Of a stretch of DNA of 64,000 bases, positions 12,643 through 23,215 are shown one piece after another. The notes beneath the pieces were generated by a model, which did not search any database, was not told the DNA's origin, and worked only from the letters and a program-made list of their open reading frames with translations. The translations under genes were made by a program, and so were the position numbers. Every line of letters starts with the position of its first letter. The stretch's first letter is position 1. Origin of the DNA: Nemopilema nomurai (Eukaryota; Cnidaria; Scyphozoa; Rhizostomeae; Rhizostomatidae); contig ML133382.1 in NCBI GenBank assembly GCA_003864495.1, positions 17,679 through 81,678 on the forward strand, written 5' to 3'.

Positions 12643-15600
12643 CTAACAGAGGAAGCTAACCACAAGCTCGTACATCACAAACATGGCTGCTGTATTTGGA
12701 ATCTGCCGTACAACTTGCGTTGTTAATCCCCCGTAAAAACCGCGGATGCCCTCTTCCGTGGCGACCAAGCGTAAAGTTTGTAGCATGGAGCGGTACTTTT
12801 TCACGCCATCTACCGGCGGCTGTCTCAGACGAGTCCTGACCACTTCATGAGGGTACATCGATGTGCAAGATATTATTTTTGAGACACTCGCAGCTACCAT
12901 GAACTGGGCGAAATCTCCCAGGCATTTGCCGCTTTCGTCTGCGTCCACTCCGCAGGGTCGCAAGTAGGCTTTCATTTGTTCGTAAAGCAGAAAGTGTATA
13001 CTAGTTTCAGCAATGCCCACATAGGATATCAACAGTCCACGATAGAATCCTCGCACGCCTTCTGATCGGTATAGCCTGATGATGCAGTCCCGCAACGTGG
13101 CCCCTCGACGCCTAGTCACAAACAAGGAAGGCGATCAACACCAAGAGGAAACAGACAAAACATTTCGGCTAAAGGAAAATCTAAACAAACATCTAAGGAG
13201 ATCCCTTGCAAGTGACTGGATCTGGAAACATTCCACAAGCTTTCTTATGGATAGAAATTTGAATTCTAACCACAACCACTAGAGCTCTAATCACAAACGA
13301 AATGTTGCAACAAGAAAAATGTTGCATAGAAAGGAAACATAACACAACAAAAGAAACAAACTGTGGTCGATACAACTAAACAGATAAATTGTGCAACGAA
13401 TGGCTGTAGCATGCCTCTTCAAATACAAGAAAACAGAACGTTGATGCCTATCATTAACACAGTCAAGTACGTCAATAAGCAACTATTGACACAACTTTCT
13501 CTATTGAACAGCCTCCGTTTCACTGCATGACAGTGCATGAATGCAAAGAGAACTTCGCCCGACTGTAAAATCGACACAGGGGCCACAGTGACGAACTCTA
13601 CACTGAATTTACCTTCTGTCCAGCTGAAGTCTCGTTTTCAAGACCCAGATCGGGCAAGTGGCAGTGGTGGAGCAGAATCCTGAAATCAAACAAAACAGAA
13701 CACTCAATAGTCAGGTCTTTTGATTGGTGTCAAATTTGGTCACGTGGGCTCGCTACCTTCAGGGTCACCAGGCTCATATCCGCCAGCGATGCATTAGGGG
13801 TTCATTTATGGACACCATTTTGGAGAAGTAGCTATATAATTACCTTGGATCAAGCGGGAAGGGAGAAAAGAAGCGGGTTTATAAATGACGTCAACCCGAA
13901 ATTCAGCTGTGACAATTGGCAGGTTCTTTGGATCGTGGGCAAACAGGGGATTTTGTCAAAAACTGCAACTCAGTGGCAGGCGAGATGCAACGACGCGAGA
14001 TGCAACGACGCGAGACACATTTTTATTCATCTTAAGCCAGTTTGGACAAGTTGGTTTCATTTTTCAAATAGATCAGTCAAAAATAACTCGTTCATTCTTC
14101 AGAATTATGGGTCAACTTTCATTTCCTACATCAAAGTTAGAAAACAGAAGGCGTGTCTCACGTCACACTATAATTTCTTTCCTAGAAATAATGGCTTCTA
14201 GAAAAGGGATATAGCCGATGCAATATGAGGTTGCATACACATGTCAGAGTTGCAATTTAAGACACCCCAACTTTTTAGTGCCTAAAACCCAAGGTAGATC
14301 GAGCGACCTCTAATAAAAAAACAAGCGGTTTAAATAGACGCAAGTTGTTTAAGAGTTGATTGGAATCGCCTTAAGCTGCACAATAAAGTTAGTTTTACCC
14401 CATACAGCAATCTTCATGCTAGTATTCTTGCTGTCTGGTGACGGTAATGACAAGCAAAGTTAGGGAAGTGATGGGACGAACAGCTCAACGCTGGGGTATC
14501 TGAACCCCTCCCACACACGTCTCGATGTAACGAAGCGATTGCAAAAATGAAGATTATTTTTGCATGCTGGGGAACATTCCACAACGAAACAGACGAACCA
14601 TACCAAACGACAAATTTCACATTTGCCACATCGCCCAACACGCGAAAAGCACCCGGCGAATGGCAGAATGTGGAACGCATTCAAGTTGGACTTTGTTCTC
14701 TGGCGACAGGCAGACAATGTGGTGCTTGTGAGACACAGGTATCACTACACAGTCAAATGATGCAACGTAGCTCAACGGCTTGTTACACCACAAACATAGT
14801 AAGCATTCTTATCAAAACACCAAGGCAAATTTGCAACAGATTGAAAACTTGTATGGTCGCCATCAATGGTAATAAATTAATCAACACATAGAGACTAGAG
14901 AACGCGAGCTCAAAAACGAAGCAGACGGCATCAATCGAAAGTACCCAAAAACCACGCAACTAACTCCTGTGAAAACACCAATAAAGGAAGAGCACAGAAA
15001 AACTTTCTAGAAGGCTAGACACCCCAAATGCAGGTCCGTGGTGCCTTTAGCAAAAGGTCACAATTCTGGGAAGGATTCTCCGTCGAAAGTTCGGTAATTT
15101 CTTCAAAAAGACTGCCTCGATGCGCCCTCAGTTCCTTAGCTTAATACCAGCACCATAACAACAGAGGAATATATCATGAAGATCACTGCATGACTTTGCA
15201 ACTAGCTTCTTTTAGAAAATACTTTGAGCTGCCTAAGAGACATCTTAAAACTTAAAAATAATAATGTCAAGTGGATGAGAAAACTCGGATGGGTCATGCC
15301 TTAGCCTTACTTTTATGCAGATTACATATACAGAAATCCACATAGATATGGCTTCTCCGATACCTCCTGCCCTCCTAACTTTACCAGAACTCCCTGTTTC
15401 TCCTGTCTTCCAGTGGACATGAAAATCAACTCAAACCATGAATAATTAAATGAGTAATCTCGCAACGTATGACAATGAGGCCCTTTGCAATGTATAAGTA
15501 ATATGGAGCACAGGAGGTATAGGGTGGCCAAACTATCAATTCTTACTGCCACATATTGTTTCTTTCTTTGTCACGCCTTAAACAAGGCACCCAAGCGTCT

Positions 15601-18600
15601 TGTGAGAGAACTAGCCATCCATGATAGCTAGGTACCCTGTGTAGCTATTGTAGCTAGGTACCCTGGGGGCACACTACAAGAAATTCAAAGCATGACATGG
15701 TGTATTTATTCACAGACATATGTTTATCATACAGTATTCTCTCTAATACTCCCACTACCTGATCAACATTTCAAAAGGAGGCAGTGTTTGATGAGAGTAT
15801 CTGGTCATATTAGAGAGGACACTGTAAGGCAATAATTTAATAGTCAGACAAAGACCTTGGTAATTTTGAAAACTTGGGTTGATTTCTGGGGGAGCTTGGC
15901 AAACTCAACTGGAAACTTAAAACCAAGCAAAAATCTGGAGTGAGTTAGAGGCTTTTCAACAAACTTGTATGTCCCGAAATTGCAGGCTATTATGTTAGGC
16001 AAAAATATCTTTCAAAATGGGCAGTTTTTTGGGTGCAGCTTGACAACTTGAACTGTGGCATTAATAGATTGGCATGGATAAATTGACTGAATAGAAAGAC
16101 AGAAGTGCAATTAGAAACACATTTAAAATATACTACACATACAAAAGTGGATGATGCATCACTGAGTAAATGCAGGAATTGCGTAATTAAATGACTGCAA
16201 TTCTTTTCACCCTTGTTTACAAAAAAATTTAGAAGCAGGGAAATAAAATTCTTGTGCACTTCTGAATTAAAGCAGTCAATGCATTTCATCTGTCTTTTTA
16301 CCAACAAAAGATTGTAGAATATCCTCTCCAAGCAGGAGGGATTTAAAGAACACAAGATATCTTAAATTTAAAAGAGGATGTATGGATTTTAATCCATCTT
16401 TTCATCAAAATTCAAAGAAAAACTACTACTGTTGTCTCCCAAATGCCTTGGGTTTCTTTAAGGTACTGCCTTTGCAACAAAAATATTTGTCTGGTTTTTA
16501 AATGCACTTGAATTTATTTTAACATAAGCAATTCAAGAAGAATTTAACATTGATTTCAGAAGCAACAATTCCTCTTAATTATGGCATAAAGATATTTAAT
16601 ATTTTTTTAAGATTCTTGGTGAACAAAACTAGAATTTAATCAGAAATTTGGTTTCGCTTTTTGAATTTCCAAAAATTGAGTGAAGATCACTAACTTTTAA
16701 AGAATCTATCTTACATAAGATAGTAGATCCTATAAATTTTATGCTTGAAATTTAAGTATACATTCAAGCATTGGATTGATGGGTAGCAGGACACTACCCT
16801 TTTTCTCAGGTCTTTTTCTATTTTTTCTTTAGCACTTTGTCAGATTGAAAGTTAAAACCGAGTAAGAGTCCCTCAGTAAGAGGCAGTTGGCACATTTCCT
16901 CTCTTATTACTTGCACGCAAAAACAAAAGGCAAAAAGACTCACCAGCAGCTGCACCAGCAGCAAGTGGGATGAGCAAGCTGTCCTTGTGGACTACACCAA
17001 GGGACCTTATACTCCGCTTTGTTTTTGCGTAAACTGAGAAATATATTGCCCTGGAAAAAAAATTGGTATATATATGTTTTAGGTCTTACAATGTGCAGAA
17101 GTTATTTGCTTTTGTTAAACAAGCTTCTCAATTCAGAAAGGCACTTGAAATCCTAGAAAAAACAGAAGTAAATTCCAAGTTCAAATATCAATGAAAGAAG
17201 TCATGGAGTGATGCGCTAGGTGCTTGAACAATCAAGCCATAAATTATTCGAGGAGAGTGAGGAGGTCCTAATAATTGATGGAGAATCAAGAGCCTGGTAT
17301 GTTTATATATATAAGAAACTAGCTGCAAGTGACATCATTTTGGGACTTGATATATCTGCTGCTTCCAAGCTTTGTGACATCATTTCTGGCTTTGAATTTG
17401 GGTCCTTGTCTTTCTGAGGCTAATGTGCTTAATATATTTTGACAAATTGTAAGGGGCTATTGAAATTTATCACTGAGGTATAGCCTATGCAGCAAGCTTT
17501 TTGGGGCCAGTTTACTTTTCAAGATGATTATCAGTTAGGCACATCAAGCAAAATAAAATCACAATTTAATGTAAAAAACATAACATAAATTAACACACAC
17601 AAAATTGAAAGCAACTCTTAGACAACATATCTGAAAGAATTTACAAAACAATACTTGAATAAAATATCTACCTTGATGGAGTAACACCAACTAGATGTGG
17701 AGCAAGTCCTTTAAAAAGTGCTCTCACTCCTTCTTCTTGGACGATCTTTCTATAGTGTAACAGTATATATATTTGTTGATATTTAAAGAAGAAAACCTAC
17801 TTAAGATTCATCTACCAGCATAAAAAATTATTTTAAGACAAATTAAACATGCTTGACTTGTAATAGAATCATTATTCAACAATTATAAGAAGTTGTTATT
17901 CAGCATTAAAAAAATTCTACAGACAAATTTTCAAAACTAAATGTTACATCGTTTTAAAAGAATCCTATCAAGAAGCAGAGACATTCAATTTTCTTACCAA
18001 TAAACTAGTCTGGAGCTAGTAGGCAAGTTCAGCACATTTGCAAACATTTGCTACAAAACCAATACAGTCCCAACATAAAGCAGGTTTTGAGCTTCTAAAC
18101 TTGAGTTTAACTCGTAAGAATTGAACACTAACCTAAAACAGTATAACATCCCAGGTTTAACTTGAATCAAGGCTGCGGCTTCGCTCTGAACAGCTGCGTG
18201 TGAATAGGAAAGTCGAAGTGTGCTATTTTGTATGAGGTTCCTGTTCGCTGGAATTCTTTGTAAGTCGTAGGCGGATATCGAAGATTGTTGCCTTGTTTTT
18301 AAAACATCCAATGGGCATGTTATGATTGCTCCCGAGGTACCACCAATACTAAATATTCACAACAAAGATTACCATTGGCAAAATAAAACGCTAGTTAAAA
18401 TGATGAACATGTTTTTAAAAAACAAAGGGGTAGTCGGGAGACAGGTAACGGCTAATTTATGAAAAGCATTGACCAGTATTCGCATACACTGACTGCTTCT
18501 TCTTCGTAAATATCGAAGAAACTTGTGTAGCATTCTGCACGTGAAACAAAAATCCGAATTGATACACCGGCATAGATGGTCGACAGTAGGGAGTCGAAGG

Positions 18601-19051
18601 TCAAGGTTGGTCAATCGATCGAAGTTAGATATTCCGAGTGTTAGATATAAGACGAAAGGTTAGATATTCCTTTTAACAATTGACGATAAGATTGGCCTTT
18701 GACAGGAAAAATAAACCAAATCGCGCACCAATTGAAAAACAAGGTAATAATTTAAAAATTTTCCAGAATGTGTCTTCTTATGCTTTAGTCTTCGAATAAT
18801 AAACACAAGAGTTGACAAGTCCAACATTGGATACCACTTTTTAGTTGAAATGATACTTTATCTGCGATAATTATGTAGGAAAGAAAAATCGTAATTCGAG
18901 AACTTTCCAGGCTTAGGTATATAGGCCTAATATCGGCGCCGGTTCAAAGACCTGATTGAAAAATAAAATCACCAAATGCTAGACAACACAACAAAGTAAA
19001 AGCTTACCCTCCTGCAATCATGTGGACGATTGTAGAGTTTGTACACGGCAT
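12643..19051 (-). CDS. SLC25A36: Mitochondrial pyrimidine-nucleotide carrier, SLC25A33/36 type (6 exons)
   Basis: Exons in coding order: 19008-19051, 18133-18348, 17672-17749, 16944-17050, 13613-13679, 12643-13111. Joined they give 326 aa; all five introns are GT-AG and phases match. The three repeats of a mitochondrial carrier are present. Signature motifs are PLDVLKTR (residues 27-34), PIWVLKTR (158-165) and PHEVVRTR (258-265). The Trp in the second signature in place of an acid is typical of the SLC25A32/33/36 branch, as is the RQIPNTA stretch near residues 306-312. Family members exchange pyrimidine nucleotides across the inner mitochondrial membrane; the human protein is about 311 aa. 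The start at 19051 ([15 protein letters not shown]) is the only ATG opening exon 1 and lies just before the first helix. SLC25A33 and SLC25A36 cannot be separated by eye, so the symbol means the pair. Introns 4 and 5 hold a small foldback element and otherwise nothing I recognise. Confidence 0.95.
15626..15666. repeat. Short direct duplication in carrier intron
   Basis: The 15-mer TAGCTAGGTACCCTG occurs twice, at about 15627-15641 and 15651-15665, within the intron just upstream of the foldback element. No function can be assigned. Confidence 0.6.
15730..15826. mobile_element. 97-bp foldback MITE-like element in carrier intron 4
   Basis: The element begins TACAGTATTCTCTCTAAT and ends ATTAGAGAGGACACTGTA. 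The two arms are imperfect inverted repeats of about 35-38 nt around a short loop. TA at both outer ends plus inner CAGT/ACTG is the pattern left by Tc1/mariner-type MITEs, which duplicate a TA target. It encodes nothing. A structured RNA hairpin in the intron is an alternative reading. The arms are clear; the superfamily assignment is inference. Confidence 0.6.
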
Positions 19052-19220
19052 GGCTATTTCCTTCCACCATCGAAACTGTAGCTGTTAGTGTTTTGGTATA
19101 CAGTTTGCCAATTGCCGGAAAAGTTAGTGCAGTCAGGTGTCTAAGGACAAAGCGACCAATCAGATCGCCGATCTCATGTTGATTTCTCAGTGAAATAACT
19201 CAAAATCTGGCAAGTCCAAG
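19052..19220. promoter_or_regulatory. Candidate bidirectional promoter
   Basis: These 169 bp separate the minus-strand carrier start from a plus-strand ATG at 19221. The interval contains CCGGAA (ETS-type core, near 19117) and GACCAATCAG (CCAAT box, near 19152), and no obvious TATA box. Short intergenic spaces with ETS and CCAAT elements are common in front of head-to-head animal housekeeping genes, especially those for mitochondrial proteins. The motifs are short and could occur by chance. Confidence 0.4.
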
Positions 19221-19624
19221 ATGCTTCGCGCGGCGTACCGGATGTTCTATGAAAGGCCTGGACTCCCCTCTGCGCGCAAGTGGCAGATTTCCCCTCCTCT
19301 TTTACCCCAAAATACTTCAAAATTGCATTGGGGTTCAGAAGTGACACAACTCACCAATCCGATGCAAACAGATTCGTTGAAAATAACGCATATCACACAA
19401 AGGTGTAAACTTTGGAAGTTCCCCTCAAAGAAGTGCGAGGGTCAGTGCACCTGGACAGTGAAGAAGGGTATTTAGAGCCTTTATCCCTTCCGGAGAAGAA
19501 AGCTAATTACTTAGAGCACAATAGGCCCATTGTTAATTCATGGCTGGTTTTTCATAGAGTAGAAGAACAGAACAATTCTATGCAAACAAGTGCACAGAAA
19601 AAGAAGAATGGGTCGAAGGTGTGA
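19221..19624 (+). other. Unrecognised small gene or frame-broken gene, head-to-head with carrier
   Basis: An ATG at 19221 opens 84 codons ending at 19475. Its basic, hydrophobic N-terminus (MLRAAYRMFYERP) resembles a mitochondrial targeting sequence. A second frame, open from 19409 to a TGA at 19622-19624, continues with sensible codon use and ends in a lysine-rich tail. A single frame change near 19410-19415 would join them into roughly 134 codons. Either the gene has decayed, the sequence has a one- or two-base error here, or one frame is chance; I see no GT-AG pair that would join them neatly. I recognise no family. The head-to-head position and the shared promoter motifs are the main reasons to list it. 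Confidence 0.3.
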
Positions 19625-21184
19625 CGATTGGCTTTTGTATTTAATAGACTTTGTAATGTCCATATCCTGTTCAGCCCTGTTGTGTTAGTTAACGCCTTTC
19701 TAATAGTCTTACCCCCGATATGCGAAAGTATACTAAGTTTGGTGAATCACCATAACAAGATTTCACTGACCATCATGAAAAAATGTAAGATGATAGGGCT
19801 TTGACTTGCTAGTTGTGTTCTCTTGTCGAAACTTAAGTAGAGATTATTTTGCCAGCGCTGTGGTGTTTGCTGCCTGTGGATTTACTCCTAAAATCTCATG
19901 AAGAACAAATTGCACTTCAAGGGCTTCTGAAGCCCAGCTATCATCCAGCTGCCCATGGGCAGGTGAAGCCTAGGGGCCAAGCCAGAGCAGGCACCGCTAT
20001 TTTTGCAAAAATACGCCAAATATTAAGTAATAAACTACCAATAAAGCCTCTTTTTAATGGTTTTAGCCCCCCTCCCACTTTTTTGGACTCCCCACTTTTC
20101 TCAACGCTCCGCGGTGCCTGCAGAGGGGCGATTACCCTTACAATTTTTTGACAAATAATCAGAAGTGCCACTTCGCGACCCAAAGATGCAGATAAAATGG
20201 GAATGGTCAGGTGCCCCTTGTAGATCTGCATCTGCCCCCAGCTATTTAGATGTTTCTACGTCCTTCAATCTGCTAGAGCTGTATCCTCGGACGGGGGAAC
20301 TTGCTTTATTGTTTGGCCTTGCTTGCGATGATTGTGCTAAGTACTTATGGATATGTTTGATTTGTGTTAGGCCAAAAGGTAGCTCATACAATCCAACCCC
20401 ATGGCTGCAACAAACAGTGTGACATTGTGCATTTTGGGCGTTAAACACTAGCGGCTCTTTTGGTGCTTCAGAACGTAAGAACGCGTAATCCACTATTGTT
20501 ATCGATGCTTGAACGAACGAGCCTCCTGTTGGTCTCGGCACATCATAATGATCATAATCACAAACTTTCTCATCAGTGAGCCGCCTCTTGTCTTTCCTGC
20601 TTCCAACATGGCACAATCTGACTTTGCAGTACATGCGCAGTGAATTGTCCTGATTTTTTTCATTTTGCGTGGGTCTTAGTTCGATTAATCGGTGAATACT
20701 AATACTCAAATGTATAGGTAGCACACGAACGCAGTTAAAACTCAAGCAAACACCTATAACATGCCTACTGCAGTACGAGGAATATTGGGCGTGGCCCTAG
20801 AGAAATAGAGAGGTCCTATGGTACATCTTTACTTGGCGCTTTTTAATCAAATTCTAAAAGAAACACGCGGACTATGTTTTTACAAAAGTGGGGATGGGGT
20901 AGGGTAAATTAAGCTTGGAGGCCTCTTTGATCCCGATTGGACCTACCTACTCTCCTACCCGTGTAAAGGACACTGCCTTTCGCGGATTGAATGAAAAGCT
21001 TTAGTTACATAATCTAGTTCTAGAGTATATCTCTTATGCCTATTTTATAAGTTACAATATTATTTGCTATGGTGCATCTGCTGTTCAAATGTAGGCCAAA
21101 CAGAGATATTAATATTAACGACCGGTTGTGTATTTAGCTAATTTACAATTACAACTTGGTACACGAGGACACGGTGGACAATTA
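19625..21184. other. Spacer with one unrecognised minus-strand frame
   Basis: The interval includes a GC-richer patch at about 19930-20230 (C-rich and G-rich runs, CCGCGG) that looks like the relic of a mobile element, but I could not define its ends. A minus-strand frame described separately lies at 20242-20634. The rest shows nothing I can assign. Confidence 0.5.
20242..20634 (-). CDS. Unrecognised 130-codon open frame
   Basis: An ATG-initiated minus-strand frame (MYCKVRLCHVGSRKDKRR...) of 130 aa. The N-terminal third is basic and the middle has two close cysteines (TVCCSHG). The frame is open upstream to about 20745 without another ATG. I recognise no domain, signal peptide or membrane segment. 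Such a length can arise by chance in this composition, and nothing nearby supports transcription. It could also be an exon of an unseen gene. Confidence 0.15.
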   Translation of the reverse strand: MYCKVRLCHVGSRKDKRRLTDEKVCDYDHYDVPRPTGGSFVQASITIVDYAFLRSEAPKEPLVFNAQNAQCHTVCCSHGVGLYELPFGLTQIKHIHKYLAQSSQARPNNKASSPVRGYSSSRLKDVETSK

Positions 21185-22579
21185 CACGCTTTTTTTTTTA
21201 TAAGGAACCGTTTTTAAGGAACCTACATGTAGAAGGTCAAAAAACTTAAGGAACTTTTACTACTAAAGGCCAAATCCCTAAGGAACTTTTTAATTTTGAA
21301 TATATTTATATTTCCGCACAATTTACAATTAGGAAGCCGGTTCCATTGATTTTCAGTAAAACCGGCCATGCTCATGGGGCCAAGAATCAACATGAGAAAT
21401 TTCCGTTTTAACTCACCTCACATGCAGCTGTGCTTTGTTGTGAATTCACACTTTAGGTGTTTTAGTTTTAGTCAAATAGGTTAGTCACAACAAAATAGAA
21501 TTCTTATTCTGTGTGTGTGGCTGAGTATTACAGTAGTTGCAATATGGGAGATAAGAAAAAGCAGTCAACGTTGTTCAAGTTCGGTTTTTCTAAAAAGATA
21601 CCTCATCGAAATGAGTTACAAGAAGCCTGGTCGTTCGTTTGTTGAGGATGATGATGTAAGTTTGTATCTGTGACACATGCAACAAGCATTTCAAAAGTAA
21701 GTCTGGCCTTACGATGCACGTGTCTTGGTGCACTTCGAAAAAAGACAGTGAGAGAGAAAAAGAACAACCAACTAAAAAAATCGATGAAATTCCATTGATC
21801 TTGAAAGTAGCGCCGAGGCTGTTGAGCCACAAAAAGAACCAACTGCTATTGATGTGGATGAGAACATCGAAGAAACTGTAGAGAATGTCAAGAGATAGAG
21901 AAAAGTGCTAGAGCGTCAGAAGCAGGAAAGCAGTCAGCACCATCGAGAGAAGAAGAACAGACTATCTTATGACACCGAATTTAAGCTAAAAGTTATCGAG
22001 AAGCAAAGAAAAACCAAAAGAATGACGTTGCATTCAATACAACATCTCTAAATCGATGGTATCGACCTGGGTTAAAAATGAGAAGAAAATTACTGATGCA
22101 GCCGCCGATAGCCACAGGAAAATGATGAAAAAGATCAGACCCAGCACAAGGCATAAGCAAGTCTTCGTGATGCTTCACGAAAAGTTCCTACAAGCAAGAT
22201 CAAAGGGCACACTGGACAAGTGAAGTGGTTCAACACCAAGCTGGGAGAGTTTAGAGTTCTTTTCGAAGACGGTACTGAAGACTACATTGTGTCAGACGAC
22301 ATCAATGGAGTGATATGCAACTTCTTTAATGACTATTATTATTAATTTATATATATGAAGCTTCTTTGTGTTTTAACTTGTTATCTTTCTTAAGTTTATA
22401 GCAAAACGCTGAATTTGATTTTTTCTTGCGTCTGTACTAATTATTGTCCACTAAATGCCAACTTAAAATTAAGGAACTATTAAGGAACTTTTAGAACTAC
22501 AAAGTGGTCAAAACAGGTCTCAAAATAAGGAATTTAAAGAACTAGGCCCGAGCTAGGTTCCTTATAAAAAAAAAGCGTG
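21185..22579 (+). mobile_element. Non-autonomous TA-flanked DNA transposon (pogo/Tc-like), 1395 bp
   Basis: The ends are inverted repeats of about 24 bp: CACGC, a run of ten T (nine at the other end), then ATAAGGAACC. Both are flanked by TA (21183-21184 and 22580-22581), the target duplication of the Tc1/mariner/pogo superfamily. Inside each end the word TAAGGAAC recurs: about four copies between 21200 and 21290, and about two near 22470-22495. These may be subterminal transposase-binding sites. The interior holds a broken transposase remnant with no complete catalytic domain, so the copy could move only with help from an intact relative. Superfamily placement rests on the TA duplication and on a helix-turn-helix relic. 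Confidence 0.8.
21544..22345 (+). pseudogene. Transposase remnant, catalytic domain missing
   Basis: The sequence opens at an ATG (MGDKKKQSTLFKFG) and meets a stop after about 34 codons. In another frame it resumes as a C2HC zinc-finger-like segment (CDTCNKHFKSKSGLTMH, followed by C) near 21660-21745. After further frame changes and stops, RLSYDTEFKLKVIEK and then KSMVSTWVKNEKKITDAA (near 21960-22100) resemble the N-terminal helix-turn-helix of pogo/Tigger-type transposases. It then passes within about 120 bases to a C-terminal piece ending GTEDYIVSDDINGV and a stop at 22345. The expected DDE/DDD catalytic core of several hundred residues is absent. At least three frame breaks are visible. 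Deletion within an ancestral element, followed by decay, explains this best. Confidence 0.7.
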
Positions 22580-22581
22580 TA

Positions 22582-23215
22582 GCGGGTTTGCATAAAGAAA
22601 TACCACTTAGAGAAGACTGGACCTCCTTTAAAAAGTCAAAACATACATGTTCCTTGTCTTCTTCTGAGCGCTAACGACAAGGAGCCCCCCACCGATATTT
22701 TTTGAAAATTTTAACTTGGGGGGCTGCGCATTTCCGAACCCCCAAACCGCTACACCCCTGCCTTTCACGCCTTTTTTGTACGTGCGGAGCCCTCCTCCCT
22801 TTTCTTCTTAGCTCTCCAATTGATGGCTATCGTTTTCTCATACTTTTTGTTGAAGGCTTACTCGCCATAGTAAATCCATCCCATCCCCTTGGCGAGAATC
22901 CTTGAAATACCAGTGTGCTGTGTTGAGGAGGATTTGATATCCGTCTGAGGTTACGTGTGCCCTATGGCCTCCCTTCAGCAGGTAGAATCGATCAAATTTC
23001 ATAGCAAATTTATTGTTCATTCATTACCGTTTCCTCTCAATATGTCGGAAGTGCAAAGCATGTCTTCCGCCATTCACGTCGAAGTACAGGCACCTGTCAT
23101 TTCTCGTTGTTAAGGGTAAGAAACAATACTGCGGTTTCAGATCCCTTCTCGGTTGCCTGCGAGACTGTAAAGACGTCATTCTGGTTAGGGCGACATTGGT
23201 CACTTCAGAGAGACG
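22582..23215. other. Spacer before lipase gene
   Basis: No coding region is supported. C-rich and G-rich patches at 22680-22800 look like old transposon sequence. The 5' untranslated region and promoter of the lipase gene presumably lie in the right half; I see no clear TATA box. Confidence 0.5.

Noticed and set aside
14414..14720. Cysteine-rich minus-strand frames inside the carrier intron
   Set aside because: They overlap each other in different frames, lie between confirmed carrier exons and show no ordered cysteine motif.
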